DNA of 64,000 bases. It comes from Pseudocolwellia agarivorans (GTDB lineage Bacteria > Pseudomonadota > Gammaproteobacteria > Enterobacterales > Alteromonadaceae). Both the position numbers and the translations under genes were made by a program. The DNA lies in the NCBI RefSeq assembly GCF_002000085.1, contig NZ_MUZU01000014.1, forward strand, positions 1 to 64,000, read 5' to 3'. The notes under the pieces are model-generated. The model searched no databases. It was given only the letters and a program-made list of their open reading frames with translations, and was not told the DNA's origin. Below, in pieces: positions 8,935 through 18,643 of the stretch (its first letter is position 1; every line of letters starts with the position of its first letter).

Positions 8935-10340
8935 TACGATTTAGAATCAGCTTTTTGCATCGTTAACATTGCTTGACGAGAGCCTTCAAGCTCAGCCATA
9001 CGTCGTGCAGCTAAAGCGGCAAACTCTGCTTTATATTTTTTATCTAATGGATTGGCATTAGGTAATTTTACAGTTCTAGGGTTACGGTGTACGCCATTGA
9101 GTAAAAATTCGTAATGTAAATGCGGAGCTTGAGACATACCTGTAGAACCAACGTAACCAATAACTTGCCCTTGTTTAACACGTTGTCCTGCTTTAACTGT
9201 GCGTTTTGAAAAATGCAGGTATTTAGTCACAATGCCATTACCGTGCTGGATAAATACGTAGTTACCGTTGTATTTGTTATAGGTTGAATGAGTAACCTTG
9301 CCGTTACCCGCGGCAACAACAGGTGTACCTGTTTTAGCTCGATAGTCAGTGCCGTTATGTGGTTTAACTCTTTTTTGAATAGGGTGGAAGCGTTTAGGGT
9401 TAAAGTTAGAGCTTATGTATCTGAAATTAACAGGCGCACGTAAAAACGCTTTACGCATACTTTTACCCGTTGCAGAGTAATACTCTCCATCACTAAAACG
9501 TATTGCTTGAAAAGGTTCGTTTTGGTTAATAAATTCAGCCGCTAATATTTTACCTGCCCCAATAAATTCGCCATCCACATATTTATTTTCATAAACTACG
9601 TGAAAGCTGTCACCCGATCTTATGTCTAAAGCAAAATCGATATCCCAACCAAAAATATTTGCTAGGTTTATAATTTGTGCATCGTCTAAACCAGCAGCAA
9701 TACCTGCACTCCAGAAATTAGACTTGATAACTCCATGCGCTGTTGCTTCTCTAATTTCAACAGTTTTTGTTTCAATATGAGACTGATATTGTTCATCTAT
9801 CCAATTAACAAATAAGGTATCAGTTTTAGTTAGTGGGTAAGTAAGAGCAACGAGTTTACCTGTATCGTCTTTAGCAATATGAAGTGTGTCGCCTATATTT
9901 AATCTTTTTAGTAATTTTGTATCTTTACCTTCAGCAATACTTAGCTCATAGGTTGTGCGTGCGCTATAGCCTAAACGTTTAAGAATTTTAGCTAAAGAAT
10001 CACCACTTTTTACTTTAGCGGTATCCCATGTATAAGTTTCACTAGCATCTTCAATAACCGTTTCAGGTTCTTGGTTATTATTAGGTTCATCTGTTTTTGT
10101 TGAATCGAGAGAATCGTTATTTGAACCAACAACTGTTTCATCTAACACAGGTACACCTGATTCAGGCACCGTTAATTGATATCTTTTACCTATTTCTAAT
10201 GCGGTTTCTTGAGATTGACGACCGGCTTTAGCCTTTTCTGAAGGCAAAATTAGCAATACCATGAATATAGCAGTACATACGCTAATTATAATTTTATGTT
10301 TTTTAGGTAACTCTAAAAAGTAATTCTTTATAATATTCAA
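8934..10340 (-). CDS. M23-family murein endopeptidase (MepM-like)
   Basis: A membrane-anchored peptidoglycan hydrolase. In order: a hydrophobic anchor (about residues 18-34), a low-complexity linker, a LysM-like/OapA-type segment (K-S-G-D-S-L-A-K-I-L), a helical region, and a C-terminal M23 (lysostaphin-type) domain with H-N-G-T-D-Y-R-A, G-S-T-G and P-H-L-H-Y-E, holding the zinc ligands. MepM-type enzymes cut D-Ala-mDAP cross-links for wall growth. The frame is open up to a TTG at 10412, but that N-terminus looks unnatural. I place the start at the TTG at 10340 (preceded by AGAAG); no in-frame ATG fits. Co-transcribed with anmK and divergent from tyrS. Confidence 0.88.
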   Translation of the reverse strand: MNIIKNYFLELPKKHKIIISVCTAIFMVLLILPSEKAKAGRQSQETALEIGKRYQLTVPESGVPVLDETVVGSNNDSLDSTKTDEPNNNQEPETVIEDASETYTWDTAKVKSGDSLAKILKRLGYSARTTYELSIAEGKDTKLLKRLNIGDTLHIAKDDTGKLVALTYPLTKTDTLFVNWIDEQYQSHIETKTVEIREATAHGVIKSNFWSAGIAAGLDDAQIINLANIFGWDIDFALDIRSGDSFHVVYENKYVDGEFIGAGKILAAEFINQNEPFQAIRFSDGEYYSATGKSMRKAFLRAPVNFRYISSNFNPKRFHPIQKRVKPHNGTDYRAKTGTPVVAAGNGKVTHSTYNKYNGNYVFIQHGNGIVTKYLHFSKRTVKAGQRVKQGQVIGYVGSTGMSQAPHLHYEFLLNGVHRNPRTVKLPNANPLDKKYKAEFAALAARRMAELEGSRQAMLTMQKADSKS

Positions 10341-10495
10341 TGATTTAACTTCTATTGTATAGGTTTTGTGTTTTGGCGAACTACTAACTATAACAAAAAA
10401 AAGCAAATACAACAGCTATAGGGTTTTATCCTAAGCAAAAAGTGCAGTAGAATTCGCCTATAAAATCTTACAAATTATCCCAATTGGAGCCATTA

Positions 10496-11695
10496 ATGAC
10501 TGATGTCAGCCAAGCGTTTGCCGAAATTAAACGCGGTGCAGAAGAAATCTTGCTAGAAGATGAATTACTTGCAAAATTAAAGAAAGGTAAACCTTTAAAA
10601 ATTAAAGCGGGTTTTGATCCTACAGCACCAGATTTGCATTTAGGCCATACGGTTCTTATTAATAAGTTGCGTCAATTTCAACAGCTTGGACACGAAGTTA
10701 TTTTTTTAATAGGTGACTTTACTGGTATGATTGGCGACCCAACGGGTAAAAATGTTACTCGTAAGCCGTTAACAAAAGAAGATGTGCTATCAAACGCTGA
10801 AACGTATAAAGAGCAAGTGTTTAAAATTTTAGACCCTGCTAAAACTACCGTAGCTTTTAACTCTACGTGGATGGATAAGTTAGGTGCGGCTGGTATGTTA
10901 AAGCTGGCTTCTCGTCAAACTGTTGCTCGAATGATGGAACGTGACGATTTTAAAAAGCGTTATGCTGGCGGCCAAGCAATAGCTATACATGAATTTATGT
11001 ATCCGTTAGTACAAGGTTGGGATTCTGTTGCTTTAGAATCTGACGTGGAATTAGGCGGTACTGATCAAAAATTCAATTTATTAATGGGTCGTGAATTACA
11101 AAAGTCTGAAGGGCAACGTCCGCAAACTGTATTAATGATGCCGTTATTAGAAGGTTTAGACGGCGTTCAAAAAATGTCTAAATCATTAAATAACTATATT
11201 GGTATTACTGACAGCCCTACAGAAATGTTTGGTAAAGTTATGTCTATTTCTGATGTACTCATGTGGCGTTACTTTGATTTATTAAGTTTTAGGCCAATAG
11301 CTGAAATTGAAGCGTTTAAAACCGATATTGAAAATGGTACTAATCCTCGCGATATTAAAATTACGTTAGCGAAAGAATTAATCACTCGTTTTCATGATGA
11401 GAGTGCAGCAGAAGCCGCTCATCAAGAGTTTATTAATCGTTTCCAAAAGGGGGCGATGCCAGATGACATTCCTGAAGTAGACGTAACGGCTGAAGATGGA
11501 AGTATTGCTATCGCTAATTTATTTAAAGACGCAGGGTTAGCAGCAAGTACGTCTGAAGCGATGCGCATGATCAAACAAGGTGCAGCAAAAATTGACGGCG
11601 AAAAAATTGTAGATAACAAACTTGCCGTTGAAGTAGGCACGTGTGCTGTGTTTCAAATAGGTAAGCGTAAGTTTGCAAAAGTTACGGTAAAATAA
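10496..11695 (+). CDS. tyrS: Tyrosyl-tRNA synthetase
   Basis: 399 residues, class I aminoacyl-tRNA synthetase charging tRNA-Tyr. The HIGH motif appears as H-L-G-H (48-51), the KMSKS loop is intact (226-230), and a C-terminal S4 RNA-binding domain covers about 335-395. The frame extends to a TTG at 10484, but the TTGGAG there is the ribosome-binding site of the ATG at 10496 (spacing 6 nt), so I start at the ATG. Single gene with a strong terminator at 11735. Divergent from the M23 peptidase/anmK pair. Confidence 0.96.
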   Translation: MTDVSQAFAEIKRGAEEILLEDELLAKLKKGKPLKIKAGFDPTAPDLHLGHTVLINKLRQFQQLGHEVIFLIGDFTGMIGDPTGKNVTRKPLTKEDVLSNAETYKEQVFKILDPAKTTVAFNSTWMDKLGAAGMLKLASRQTVARMMERDDFKKRYAGGQAIAIHEFMYPLVQGWDSVALESDVELGGTDQKFNLLMGRELQKSEGQRPQTVLMMPLLEGLDGVQKMSKSLNNYIGITDSPTEMFGKVMSISDVLMWRYFDLLSFRPIAEIEAFKTDIENGTNPRDIKITLAKELITRFHDESAAEAAHQEFINRFQKGAMPDDIPEVDVTAEDGSIAIANLFKDAGLAASTSEAMRMIKQGAAKIDGEKIVDNKLAVEVGTCAVFQIGKRKFAKVTVK

Positions 11696-11734
11696 GCTCT
11701 ATTTTATCATTTAGCTGTACGTAACTTATCCACT

Positions 11735-11765
11735 AAAGCCAGTAATTTTACTGGCTTTTTGTTTT
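11735..11765 (+). terminator. Rho-independent terminator of tyrS
   Basis: AAAGCCAGTA (11735-11744) pairs with TACTGGCTTT (11749-11758) around a 4-nt ATTT loop, followed by T-runs. A textbook terminator 40 bp after the stop codon. Confidence 0.9.
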
Positions 11766-11887
11766 AAGCTTCTTTGACATACTTTGTAATTATTCTTTGT
11801 TGTTGAATATATCGCGACAGTGTTATGCTCAAGTCGTTGATTCTTAATACTCCTTATTTTATTACTACGTTTTTATAATTAAATTTT

Positions 11888-12256
11888 ATGATTAAATCGT
11901 GCTTACATTACCTATTACTCTGCTGCATCGCTATGCAGTCGTTTATTGTGTTGGCCAACAATCAAGAAATTCATCAACCTGATTTACAGCATTTAAAGAT
12001 AGAACACTCCCACCAAAGCCATTTAAATTCAAAATACTCTTCAGAACAAAGTTCATTAACGGGTAGTACTGATAGTGCCGACCACAATGAAAAAGATTGT
12101 CACCATTGTGGTCATTGTCATGGTTCTCATATGCATTGGGTACATTCAACTTCAGCTTTACCTGATGAAGTGCTTAACGGTGCCTTTGCTTTTTACTATA
12201 TAGAATTAGCCAGAACCCATATTGTAGATAATAAGCTACGCCCTCCTATCGCTTAA
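11888..12256 (+). CDS. Small exported His-rich protein, putative metal binder
   Basis: 122 residues. The N-terminal 23 residues form a signal peptide (hydrophobic Y-L-L-L-C-C-I-A, likely cut near V-L-A). The mature part is rich in His and Cys, concentrated in D-C-H-H-C-G-H-C-H-G-S-H-M-H-W (about residues 77-91), an arrangement suited to binding divalent metals. It is 64 bp upstream of an RND metal-efflux adaptor and pump, so it probably buffers or delivers periplasmic metal to the pump. Small His-rich leading proteins occur in other CzcCBA-type operons, but I cannot assign a named family. No outer-membrane channel gene (czcC type) is present where one would expect it. Confidence 0.75.
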   Translation: MIKSCLHYLLLCCIAMQSFIVLANNQEIHQPDLQHLKIEHSHQSHLNSKYSSEQSSLTGSTDSADHNEKDCHHCGHCHGSHMHWVHSTSALPDEVLNGAFAFYYIELARTHIVDNKLRPPIA

Positions 12257-12320
12257 TTTAAATAAAACCAGTGGTTATCGAAAGTTAATCATCCTTTTTA
12301 TATAAATTAAGAGAACAATC

Positions 12321-13547
12321 ATGAACAACAAATTTGCTAATGGCTTATGTCGAGTCCTTACGTTATCTATAGTTTTACCTATTGTATGCGCTATTGTGCC
12401 AGCGGTTTCAGTTGCACAAGATGAACACCAGCATGATCATAATGATCATGCTGTAAAAAAAGAAACTAAAAGCACAACACCAAAAGAAGTTAATTACACT
12501 GAAAGTACGCCTGACGAACATGAAGAGGCTGGCGTTAAATTATCGTCAGAGCAAATAACTCTGGCTGAAATTAAAAGCGAAGTGGTTATCGCTAAACATC
12601 AAAATAGTCGTGTTTATGCGCCTGCCGAACTTAAAGCAAACGGTTATACAACCTATGTTGTTTCACCTAGAGTTGATTCGGTAGTAATAAAACGTCATAT
12701 ATCGTTAGGAGAGCATGTTAGTTTAAATCAGCCTCTTGTCACTTTATTCAGTGAAGTTATTGCACAAGAACAAGCTGATTATCGTATTAACTTTGCCGAA
12801 TATAATCGGGTGAATAAACTAAGCACACAAGTGGTGAGTGAAAAATACGCTTCAGACGTTAAAACTCGCTACGAAGCATCTACCGCGCGTTTAAAAGCCT
12901 TTGGTTTAACAGATAAGGCAATTAAGCAATTGTCTGCTAAAAAAGACTCGCCATTAGGTGAATACACCTTAGAAGCTCAACAGACTGGACTGGTATTAAG
13001 TGATGAGTTTCAACAGGGACAACGAATGGAAGCAGGGCAGTCGTTAGTTGTACTGGCTGATGAAAGTTCGTTGTGGGTAGAGGCAAGCTTATCCCCCAAT
13101 ACTAAGTTATTACTAAGTGCTGGAACGGAAGCTGAATTAGTGGTGAATAACGCTATTTTTACTGCACAAGTTATTCAAGAAACTCACACCATAGATCCTA
13201 AAACAAGAACTCGTATTGTTAGGCTTTTAGTTAAAAATAATAACCATCAATTACATTCAGGTATGTTTGGCGACGTATATTTTAATACGTTAAGCCAAGA
13301 ACCTATCTTAGCTGTTCCTGAATCTGCCCTTATGCGTAGTCCTGATGGTGATTGGGTAGTATTTATTGAAGAAAAACCACAACTGTTTGTCGCTAAAGAA
13401 GTCGAGTTAGGGCGTTCATTAGGTGATTCAACACAACCACTGCGTGAAATTATTGGCATAGCTTCAGGTCAAAAAATAGTGACTCAAGGTGCTTTTTTTA
13501 TCGCATCAGAACAAGCTAAAGGCGGCTTTGACCCGCATAACCATTAA
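12321..13547 (+). CDS. RND efflux periplasmic adaptor, CzcB-like
   Basis: 408 residues, membrane-fusion (HlyD/CzcB) family. An N-terminal signal peptide or anchor (12-32) is followed by a short His-rich segment (H-Q-H-D-H-N-D-H), then the barrel-sandwich/lipoyl halves (V-V-S-P-R-V-D-S-V-V and L-E-A-Q-Q-T-G-L-V), a helical hairpin and a beta-barrel domain (T-H-T-I-D-P-K-T-R-T-R-I-V-R-L). It ends with a membrane-proximal domain. It links the inner-membrane pump to an outer-membrane channel across the periplasm. The His-rich N-terminus suggests metal sensing or transfer. It lies 17 bp upstream of the pump gene. Confidence 0.88.
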   Translation: MNNKFANGLCRVLTLSIVLPIVCAIVPAVSVAQDEHQHDHNDHAVKKETKSTTPKEVNYTESTPDEHEEAGVKLSSEQITLAEIKSEVVIAKHQNSRVYAPAELKANGYTTYVVSPRVDSVVIKRHISLGEHVSLNQPLVTLFSEVIAQEQADYRINFAEYNRVNKLSTQVVSEKYASDVKTRYEASTARLKAFGLTDKAIKQLSAKKDSPLGEYTLEAQQTGLVLSDEFQQGQRMEAGQSLVVLADESSLWVEASLSPNTKLLLSAGTEAELVVNNAIFTAQVIQETHTIDPKTRTRIVRLLVKNNNHQLHSGMFGDVYFNTLSQEPILAVPESALMRSPDGDWVVFIEEKPQLFVAKEVELGRSLGDSTQPLREIIGIASGQKIVTQGAFFIASEQAKGGFDPHNH

Positions 13548-13564
13548 ATAATTGGAGTTTTATT

Positions 13565-16500
13565 ATGTTTAATCGAATGATCGATTGGGCTATAGCACAC
13601 CGATTTTTAGTGCTTATTGCTCTTGGTAGCTTAATGCTTGCCGCTTACTTTGTGATCCCAAAGCTGAATTTAGATGCATTTCCTGATGTAACTAATGTAC
13701 AAGTTTCAATAAATACCGAAGCCCCCGGTTTAGCTTCTGAAGAAGTAGAAAAGTTGATCACCTTTCCTATTGAAGCCGTTATGTACGCTTTGCCCAATGT
13801 AGAAGAAGTACGCTCTATATCAAAAACAGGTTTGTCGGGGATTAGTGTTGTATTTAAAGAAGGTACAGATATTTACTTTGCCAGACAGCTAGTATTTGAG
13901 CGTTTGCAATCAGCTAAAGAGCTTATTCCTGACTCTGTGGGAACACCTGAAATTGGACCGAACACTTCAGGCTTAGGGCAAGTTTATCAATATTTATTGA
14001 TTGCTGATCAAGACTCTGGCTTTAACAGCATGGATTTACGTAGTTTAAACGACTGGGTAGTTAAATTATTACTTATGCCTGTTGATGGTATTACCGAGGT
14101 GCTGTCGTTTGGTGGTGAAGTTCGTCAATATCAAGTGGTTGTTAATCCGTCTAAGTTGTTGGCCTATGAGCTTTCTCAACAAGATGTGGTAGATGCGATT
14201 GAAGATAATAATACTAACGTAGGCGGTTGGTATATGAATCGAGGCCAAGAGCAGTTAGTTATCAGAGGAACAGGTTGGTTAAGTGCTAATAAAAAAGGCT
14301 TAGCAGAAATAGGGCAAATTCCTTTAAAAAGTATTGATGGTATCGTTGTTAAAGTTTCTGATGTAGCCCGTATTGAGTTTGGTAGCGAAATCAGACAAGG
14401 CGCTGTCACTATGTCGCAACGTGATGTTCAAGGCAATATAGAATCTCTTGGCGAAGTTATGTCGGGTGTTGTGCTTAAACGTATGGGAGCAAACACTAAA
14501 AATACGATTGACGGTATTGAAGAGAAAAGACAATTAATAGATCAAGCCTTACCAAAAGGTGTTTCTTTTAAGCCGTTATATAACCAAGCCATGTTAATTG
14601 AACAAGCCATTAAAACAGTAAGTGATGCACTGGTACTTGCTTTTGTTTTTATTGTAGTGATATTGCTGCTTTTTTTGATGGATTTAAAAGCCACCGTTTT
14701 AGTGCTTATTTCTATACCTATCTCTATCGCGATTGCATTAATGACCATGAGCTTATTGGGTCTTTCAGCTAACTTAATGTCATTAGGTGGTATTGCTGTT
14801 GCTATTGGTATGTTGGTAGATGGCTCGGTAGTTATGGTTGATAATATTGTTAAGCACTTAACCGAACAGGCTGATGCCGAAAAAACAGTAACAGATCCTT
14901 CTGCTAAAAAAGCTGATGAGTTCAAACCGAGTATTTCACTATTTCAAATAGCCTGTAAAGAAGTGGCTAAACCAATCTTTTTTGCTGCGATGATTATCTT
15001 AGTTGTTTTTACGCCTATGTTTACTTTTGAAGGGGTTGAAGCTAAGCTTTTTCAGCCTATGGCCGTAAGTATAATGATCGCAATTATAGCATCCGTGATG
15101 GTGGCGTTATTTGTGGTACCTGCGTTAGCGACTATCTTGTTTAATAAAAACATTGCGTTACCTAAAAAATCTATAATTTCGGTATTTGAAAAAGCTTACG
15201 CTAAAAGCCTTAATTGGTCTTTACTTCATAAAAAGTGGGTACTTACCTTTACAGTTATTCTAGTGGTTATTACGCTGGTTATTATTCCTCGAATGGGTAC
15301 TGAGTTTGTACCAGAATTAGAGGAAGGCACGATTAATTTACGAGTCACCTTTTCACCTTCTTCAAGCTTAGATACGGTATTAAAAACAGCCCCCAAAATT
15401 GAAGCTATTCTATTGGCTTTTCCTGAAGTTAATTATGCTCTCAGTCGTATTGGTCGTCCTGAAATTGGTGGAGATCCCGAACCGGTTAATAATATTGAAA
15501 TATATATAGGTTTAAAACCTATATCTGAATGGGAAAGTGCATCAAATAGAATGGCATTACAGCAATTAATGGAGGTAAAGTTAGAGCAACATCCAGGGTT
15601 ACTTTTTAACTTTTCTCAGCCTATAGCAAATAGAGTTGATGAGTTACTTTCAGGTGTCAAAGCGCAATTAGCGATAAAGTTATTTGGATCTGATCTCGCT
15701 GTTTTGGCAAGTAAAGGGCAAGAAATAGAAACGTTAGTGAAATCGGTTGAAGGCACTAAAGATGTCGCCATGGAACAAATAGTGGGAGAGTCGCAACTGG
15801 TTATTTCGCCTAAACGTCAGCAGTTGTCTCGTTATGGATTATCCGTAAATGATGTCATGTCGTTAGTGAAAAATGGCGTTGGCGGCCAAGTAGCAGGGCA
15901 AGTTATTAATGGTAATGAGCGCTTTGATATTTACGTTCGGTTAGATAAAGCGTTCCGTAAAAATCAAGAGAGTCTTGCTGAGTTACGATTACAGTCACCG
16001 TCAGGTGCTTGGGTACGATTGGGAGATGTAGCCACGATAAATATTGAATCTGGGCCACCTCAAATTCGTCGAGACGACGTACAAAGACGTGTTGTTATAC
16101 AAGCTAACGTACAAGGACGAGATATGGGCAGTGTGGTTAAAGACATTAATACTCAAATTAAGCGTAATATTAAATTACCAGTTGGTTACTCTGTTGCCAT
16201 TGGTGGACAGTTTGAAAGCCAACAGCGAGCACAAAATCGTTTAATGCTTGTAGTACCTGTTTCGCTAGCCTTAATCGCTTTGTTGTTGTATTTCTCTTTT
16301 GGTTCTGTAGGCCAAGTAGGGCTTATTTTACTCAACGTACCTCTGGCTATTATTGGTGGTGTATTCTCATTGTATTTTTCAGGGCAATACTTATCAGTGC
16401 CAAGTGCTGTTGGCTTTATTACCTTGTTTGGTGTCGCGGTATTAAATGGCGTTGTTATGGTTGAAAGCATTAATAGAAGGGTTAAATCAGGTGAGTCTGC

Positions 16501-16741
16501 TGAAGAGGCCACACGCTTCGGTGCTATTTCACGATTAAGGCCTGTTTTGATGACGGCTTTCACCTCGGCTTTAGGTTTAATTCCTATGTTACTTTCTCAA
16601 GGTATTGGCGCCGAAATACAAAAACCGCTCGCAACGGTTATCGTGGGTGGTTTATTTAGCGCAACCTTTTTAACTCTGTTTATTATTCCTCTGTTGTATA
16701 AGGGGTTTTCTAAACAGATGTTACTAAATAACCCAAGTTAG
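13565..16741 (+). CDS. Heavy-metal efflux RND pump, CzcA/CusA-like
   Basis: 1058 residues, full length for an HME-type RND transporter with 12 membrane helices and two large periplasmic loops. Features include the N-terminal A-H-R-F-L-V-L-I helix, P-K-L-N-L-D-A-F-P-D-V-T-N-V-Q-V, R-S-I-S-K-T-G-L-S, and the TM4 proton-relay segment A-I-G-M-L-V-D-G-S-V-V-M-V-D-N (about 413-427) with Asp and Glu/Asp positions typical of this family. The second half starts at G-T-E-F-V-P-E-L-E-E-G. It exports divalent or monovalent metal from the periplasm or cytosol by proton antiport. The TM4 sequence is not one I can tie to Zn/Co/Cd or Cu/Ag. No OMF gene is in the operon, so a channel elsewhere must serve. Confidence 0.9.
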   Translation: MFNRMIDWAIAHRFLVLIALGSLMLAAYFVIPKLNLDAFPDVTNVQVSINTEAPGLASEEVEKLITFPIEAVMYALPNVEEVRSISKTGLSGISVVFKEGTDIYFARQLVFERLQSAKELIPDSVGTPEIGPNTSGLGQVYQYLLIADQDSGFNSMDLRSLNDWVVKLLLMPVDGITEVLSFGGEVRQYQVVVNPSKLLAYELSQQDVVDAIEDNNTNVGGWYMNRGQEQLVIRGTGWLSANKKGLAEIGQIPLKSIDGIVVKVSDVARIEFGSEIRQGAVTMSQRDVQGNIESLGEVMSGVVLKRMGANTKNTIDGIEEKRQLIDQALPKGVSFKPLYNQAMLIEQAIKTVSDALVLAFVFIVVILLLFLMDLKATVLVLISIPISIAIALMTMSLLGLSANLMSLGGIAVAIGMLVDGSVVMVDNIVKHLTEQADAEKTVTDPSAKKADEFKPSISLFQIACKEVAKPIFFAAMIILVVFTPMFTFEGVEAKLFQPMAVSIMIAIIASVMVALFVVPALATILFNKNIALPKKSIISVFEKAYAKSLNWSLLHKKWVLTFTVILVVITLVIIPRMGTEFVPELEEGTINLRVTFSPSSSLDTVLKTAPKIEAILLAFPEVNYALSRIGRPEIGGDPEPVNNIEIYIGLKPISEWESASNRMALQQLMEVKLEQHPGLLFNFSQPIANRVDELLSGVKAQLAIKLFGSDLAVLASKGQEIETLVKSVEGTKDVAMEQIVGESQLVISPKRQQLSRYGLSVNDVMSLVKNGVGGQVAGQVINGNERFDIYVRLDKAFRKNQESLAELRLQSPSGAWVRLGDVATINIESGPPQIRRDDVQRRVVIQANVQGRDMGSVVKDINTQIKRNIKLPVGYSVAIGGQFESQQRAQNRLMLVVPVSLALIALLLYFSFGSVGQVGLILLNVPLAIIGGVFSLYFSGQYLSVPSAVGFITLFGVAVLNGVVMVESINRRVKSGESAEEATRFGAISRLRPVLMTAFTSALGLIPMLLSQGIGAEIQKPLATVIVGGLFSATFLTLFIIPLLYKGFSKQMLLNNPS

Positions 16742-16763
16742 AGTTAAATAAGTAGCGCTTATT

Positions 16764-16794
16764 AAAACGGCCAACTCAGGTTGGTTGTTTTTCT
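16764..16794 (+). terminator. Terminator after the metal-efflux operon
   Basis: A 12-bp stem (16764-16775 with 16780-16791, including two G-U pairs) with a TCAG loop and a T-rich tail follows the pump gene by 23 bp. It overlaps the last codons of the convergent XRE-cupin gene. Confidence 0.8.
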
Positions 16795-17330
16795 TCACCC
16801 GTATAAAAAATCATATTATGAAAAGTGGTTTTTTTATCCGAAAGGTTACGATAGCCATGTTCTACATCAGCATTAAACTTAACAAACTCACCTTGTTTTA
16901 AATGATGCCATTGGTTGTTAATGTAATATTCCATTTCACCTTCAATGACGATGAGATGTTCTATTACACCCGTATTATGCGGTACCGACATATGTTGATG
17001 TAAGGGTTCTAATGTAAGTAAGAAAATTTCACTTTTAGTTTTAGGATCAAACGGAAACAAGGTTGCAATCGCGATACTTTGTTCGGTAATAAGCTTTTCA
17101 GGCAGGGTATTGTTTGTGGCTAATTCACCGAAAAAATATGTCAGTGGTAGCTCAAAGCCATTTGCTATTTCCCACAATTTACTTACCGTAGGGCTAGACT
17201 CTCCGCGTTCTATTTGTCCTAGCATGGCCTTTGATACACCAGTATGTTTACTGGCAGTGTCTAGGCTCCAACTTTTGTTACTTCGTGCAGACTTTAATTG
17301 AAGACCGATAATGTTATGTGGAAGGCTGAT
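16776..17330 (-). CDS. XRE-family regulator with C-terminal cupin domain
   Basis: An HTH-cupin transcription factor. The first in-frame ATG (17225) would cut the HTH in half: codons upstream of it encode I-G-L-Q-L-K-S-A-R-S-N-K-S-W-S-L-D, the normal first helices of an XRE domain. No ATG, GTG or TTG exists in the extra frame. A perfect AAGGAG sits 7 nt before an ATC codon at 17330, giving a normal 185-residue protein, so I infer an ATC start or a sequence error. HTH is about residues 9-62; the cupin covers about 105-180 (V-P-H-N-T-G-V-I-E-H-L-I-V-I, ligand sensing). It is divergent from a BenE-type transporter, with an inverted repeat between, which suggests it controls that gene and itself. 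Confidence 0.82.
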   Translation of the reverse strand: MSLPHNIIGLQLKSARSNKSWSLDTASKHTGVSKAMLGQIERGESSPTVSKLWEIANGFELPLTYFFGELATNNTLPEKLITEQSIAIATLFPFDPKTKSEIFLLTLEPLHQHMSVPHNTGVIEHLIVIEGEMEYYINNQWHHLKQGEFVKFNADVEHGYRNLSDKKTTFHNMIFYTGEEKQPT

Positions 17331-17341
17331 CTTAATTCTCC

Positions 17342-17361
17342 TTGTGCGCTATTGCGCACAA
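17342..17361. promoter_or_regulatory. Inverted repeat, likely operator of the XRE-cupin/benE pair
   Basis: TTGTGCGC, a 4-nt TATT spacer and GCGCACAA form a perfect 8-bp inverted repeat between the divergent regulator and transporter. Its left end overlaps by two bases the AAGGAG ribosome-binding site of the regulator. Its GC-rich arms stand out in an AT-rich intergenic stretch. Position and symmetry fit an autoregulatory operator for a dimeric HTH protein. Confidence 0.6.
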
Positions 17362-17405
17362 TGTTATAAACAATACATATAGATATTATTATGGGAGGCT
17401 GCACT

Positions 17406-18563
17406 TTGTTAGTCAATCGAGTATTAAATTCTGTTATTGCAGGGTTTGTAGCTGTACTTATTGGTTTTGCGAGCACTATTGCTCTCATTTACCAAACGGT
17501 TATTAATTTGGGTGGTGATGCTAACCTTGCTGCGAGTTGGCTGCTGGTGTTGGGGCTTTCATTGGGTATTACTTCAATAGGGTTATCCTTTTTTTACCGT
17601 ATTCCTATTCTTATTGCTTGGTCAACTCCAGGGGCTGCATTACTCATTAGTAATGCCCAAGGTGTTAGTATTAATGAGGCTATAGCTGGCTTTATGTTTT
17701 CAGCGGTGCTTATTTTACTTTGCGGTGTTACCGGTTGGTTTGAAAAGTTAATGAATAAAATTCCTTTTCAACTCGCAACGGCTATGCTGGGCGGCGTGCT
17801 AGTTAACTTTGGTATTGGTGTGTTTAATCATATGAACGAAGCGCCTTTTCTTATTTTTTCTATGTTTATGGTATACCTTGTTAGTAAACGTTTTTTTCCA
17901 AAATATTCAATGATATTTGTTTTAGCGGTAGGTGTATTGGTTGCGTGGCAAACAGGGTTAATATTGCCCACTAATACACAATTTACAGTAGCTGAATTTT
18001 CTTATACTGCTCCTGAGTTATCTCTTGAAGGTATACTAAGTGTAGGTATTCCTTTATTTATTGTTACCATGGCTGCACAAAATTTACCGGGTATTGCCGT
18101 GTTAAAAGCGCACGGTTATAAAGCTCCTGTTTCAGCAACACTAACGGTAACGGGAGCGACTAATTTAGTCACTGCACCTTTTGGTGGTTATGCGTTAAAT
18201 TTAGCGGCGATAACTGCGGCTATTTGTATGACCGAAGAAATAGATAAAGATCCGCAAAAGCGTTATTGGGCGGCTATGGCAGGTGGTGTTTTTTATATTT
18301 TGATGGGTTTTTTTTCAGGGTATTTAATTGGTGTGTTTTCTACATTTCCATCTGCATTAATTTTTGCTTTAGCGGGAATTGCATTATTTACCACCATCTC
18401 GAATAGTATTCAGCAATCTCTATCTGACACTAAGTATGTTGAAGCGTCGATGATTACGTTTCTTGTTACCGCGTCAGATCTCATGATGTTAGGTATTAGC
18501 TCTGTACTCTGGGGCCTTATTGCAGGCATACTGACTTTGTTTATTATGAAGAAACGAGAATAA
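17406..18563 (+). CDS. BenE-family transporter (benzoate/H+ symporter-like)
   Basis: About 385 residues with 11-12 predicted membrane helices. Family features are [12 protein letters not shown] (near residue 76), [17 protein letters not shown] (about 256-272) and [13 protein letters not shown], all characteristic of BenE. The frame opens at an ATG at 17391, but GGGAGG at 17393 followed 8 nt later by TTG at 17406 suggests the TTG is the true start. BenE proteins import benzoate or related aromatic acids with protons, but no aromatic-degradation genes are here, so the substrate is open. Controlled, by inference, by the divergent XRE-cupin regulator. Confidence 0.85.
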   Translation: MLVNRVLNSVIAGFVAVLIGFASTIALIYQTVINLGGDANLAASWLLVLGLSLGITSIGLSFFYRIPILIAWSTPGAALLISNAQGVSINEAIAGFMFSAVLILLCGVTGWFEKLMNKIPFQLATAMLGGVLVNFGIGVFNHMNEAPFLIFSMFMVYLVSKRFFPKYSMIFVLAVGVLVAWQTGLILPTNTQFTVAEFSYTAPELSLEGILSVGIPLFIVTMAAQNLPGIAVLKAHGYKAPVSATLTVTGATNLVTAPFGGYALNLAAITAAICMTEEIDKDPQKRYWAAMAGGVFYILMGFFSGYLIGVFSTFPSALIFALAGIALFTTISNSIQQSLSDTKYVEASMITFLVTASDLMMLGISSVLWGLIAGILTLFIMKKRE

Positions 18564-18643
18564 AGTATGTGTCATATAAAGTGCTTAATACTGTCATGTT
18601 AACGTCTTATTCTTTAAGACTTTTATTTATACGATGCTATGTT

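Noticed and set aside
14542-14925. 127-codon minus-strand frame within the RND pump gene
   Set aside because: Antisense shadow of transmembrane-encoding sequence; no homology or start signal recognised.
17294-17488. 64-codon minus-strand frame across the XRE/benE gap
   Set aside because: It is in a different frame from the HTH and overlaps the start of the transporter; the HTH is encoded in the frame continuing from 17225.
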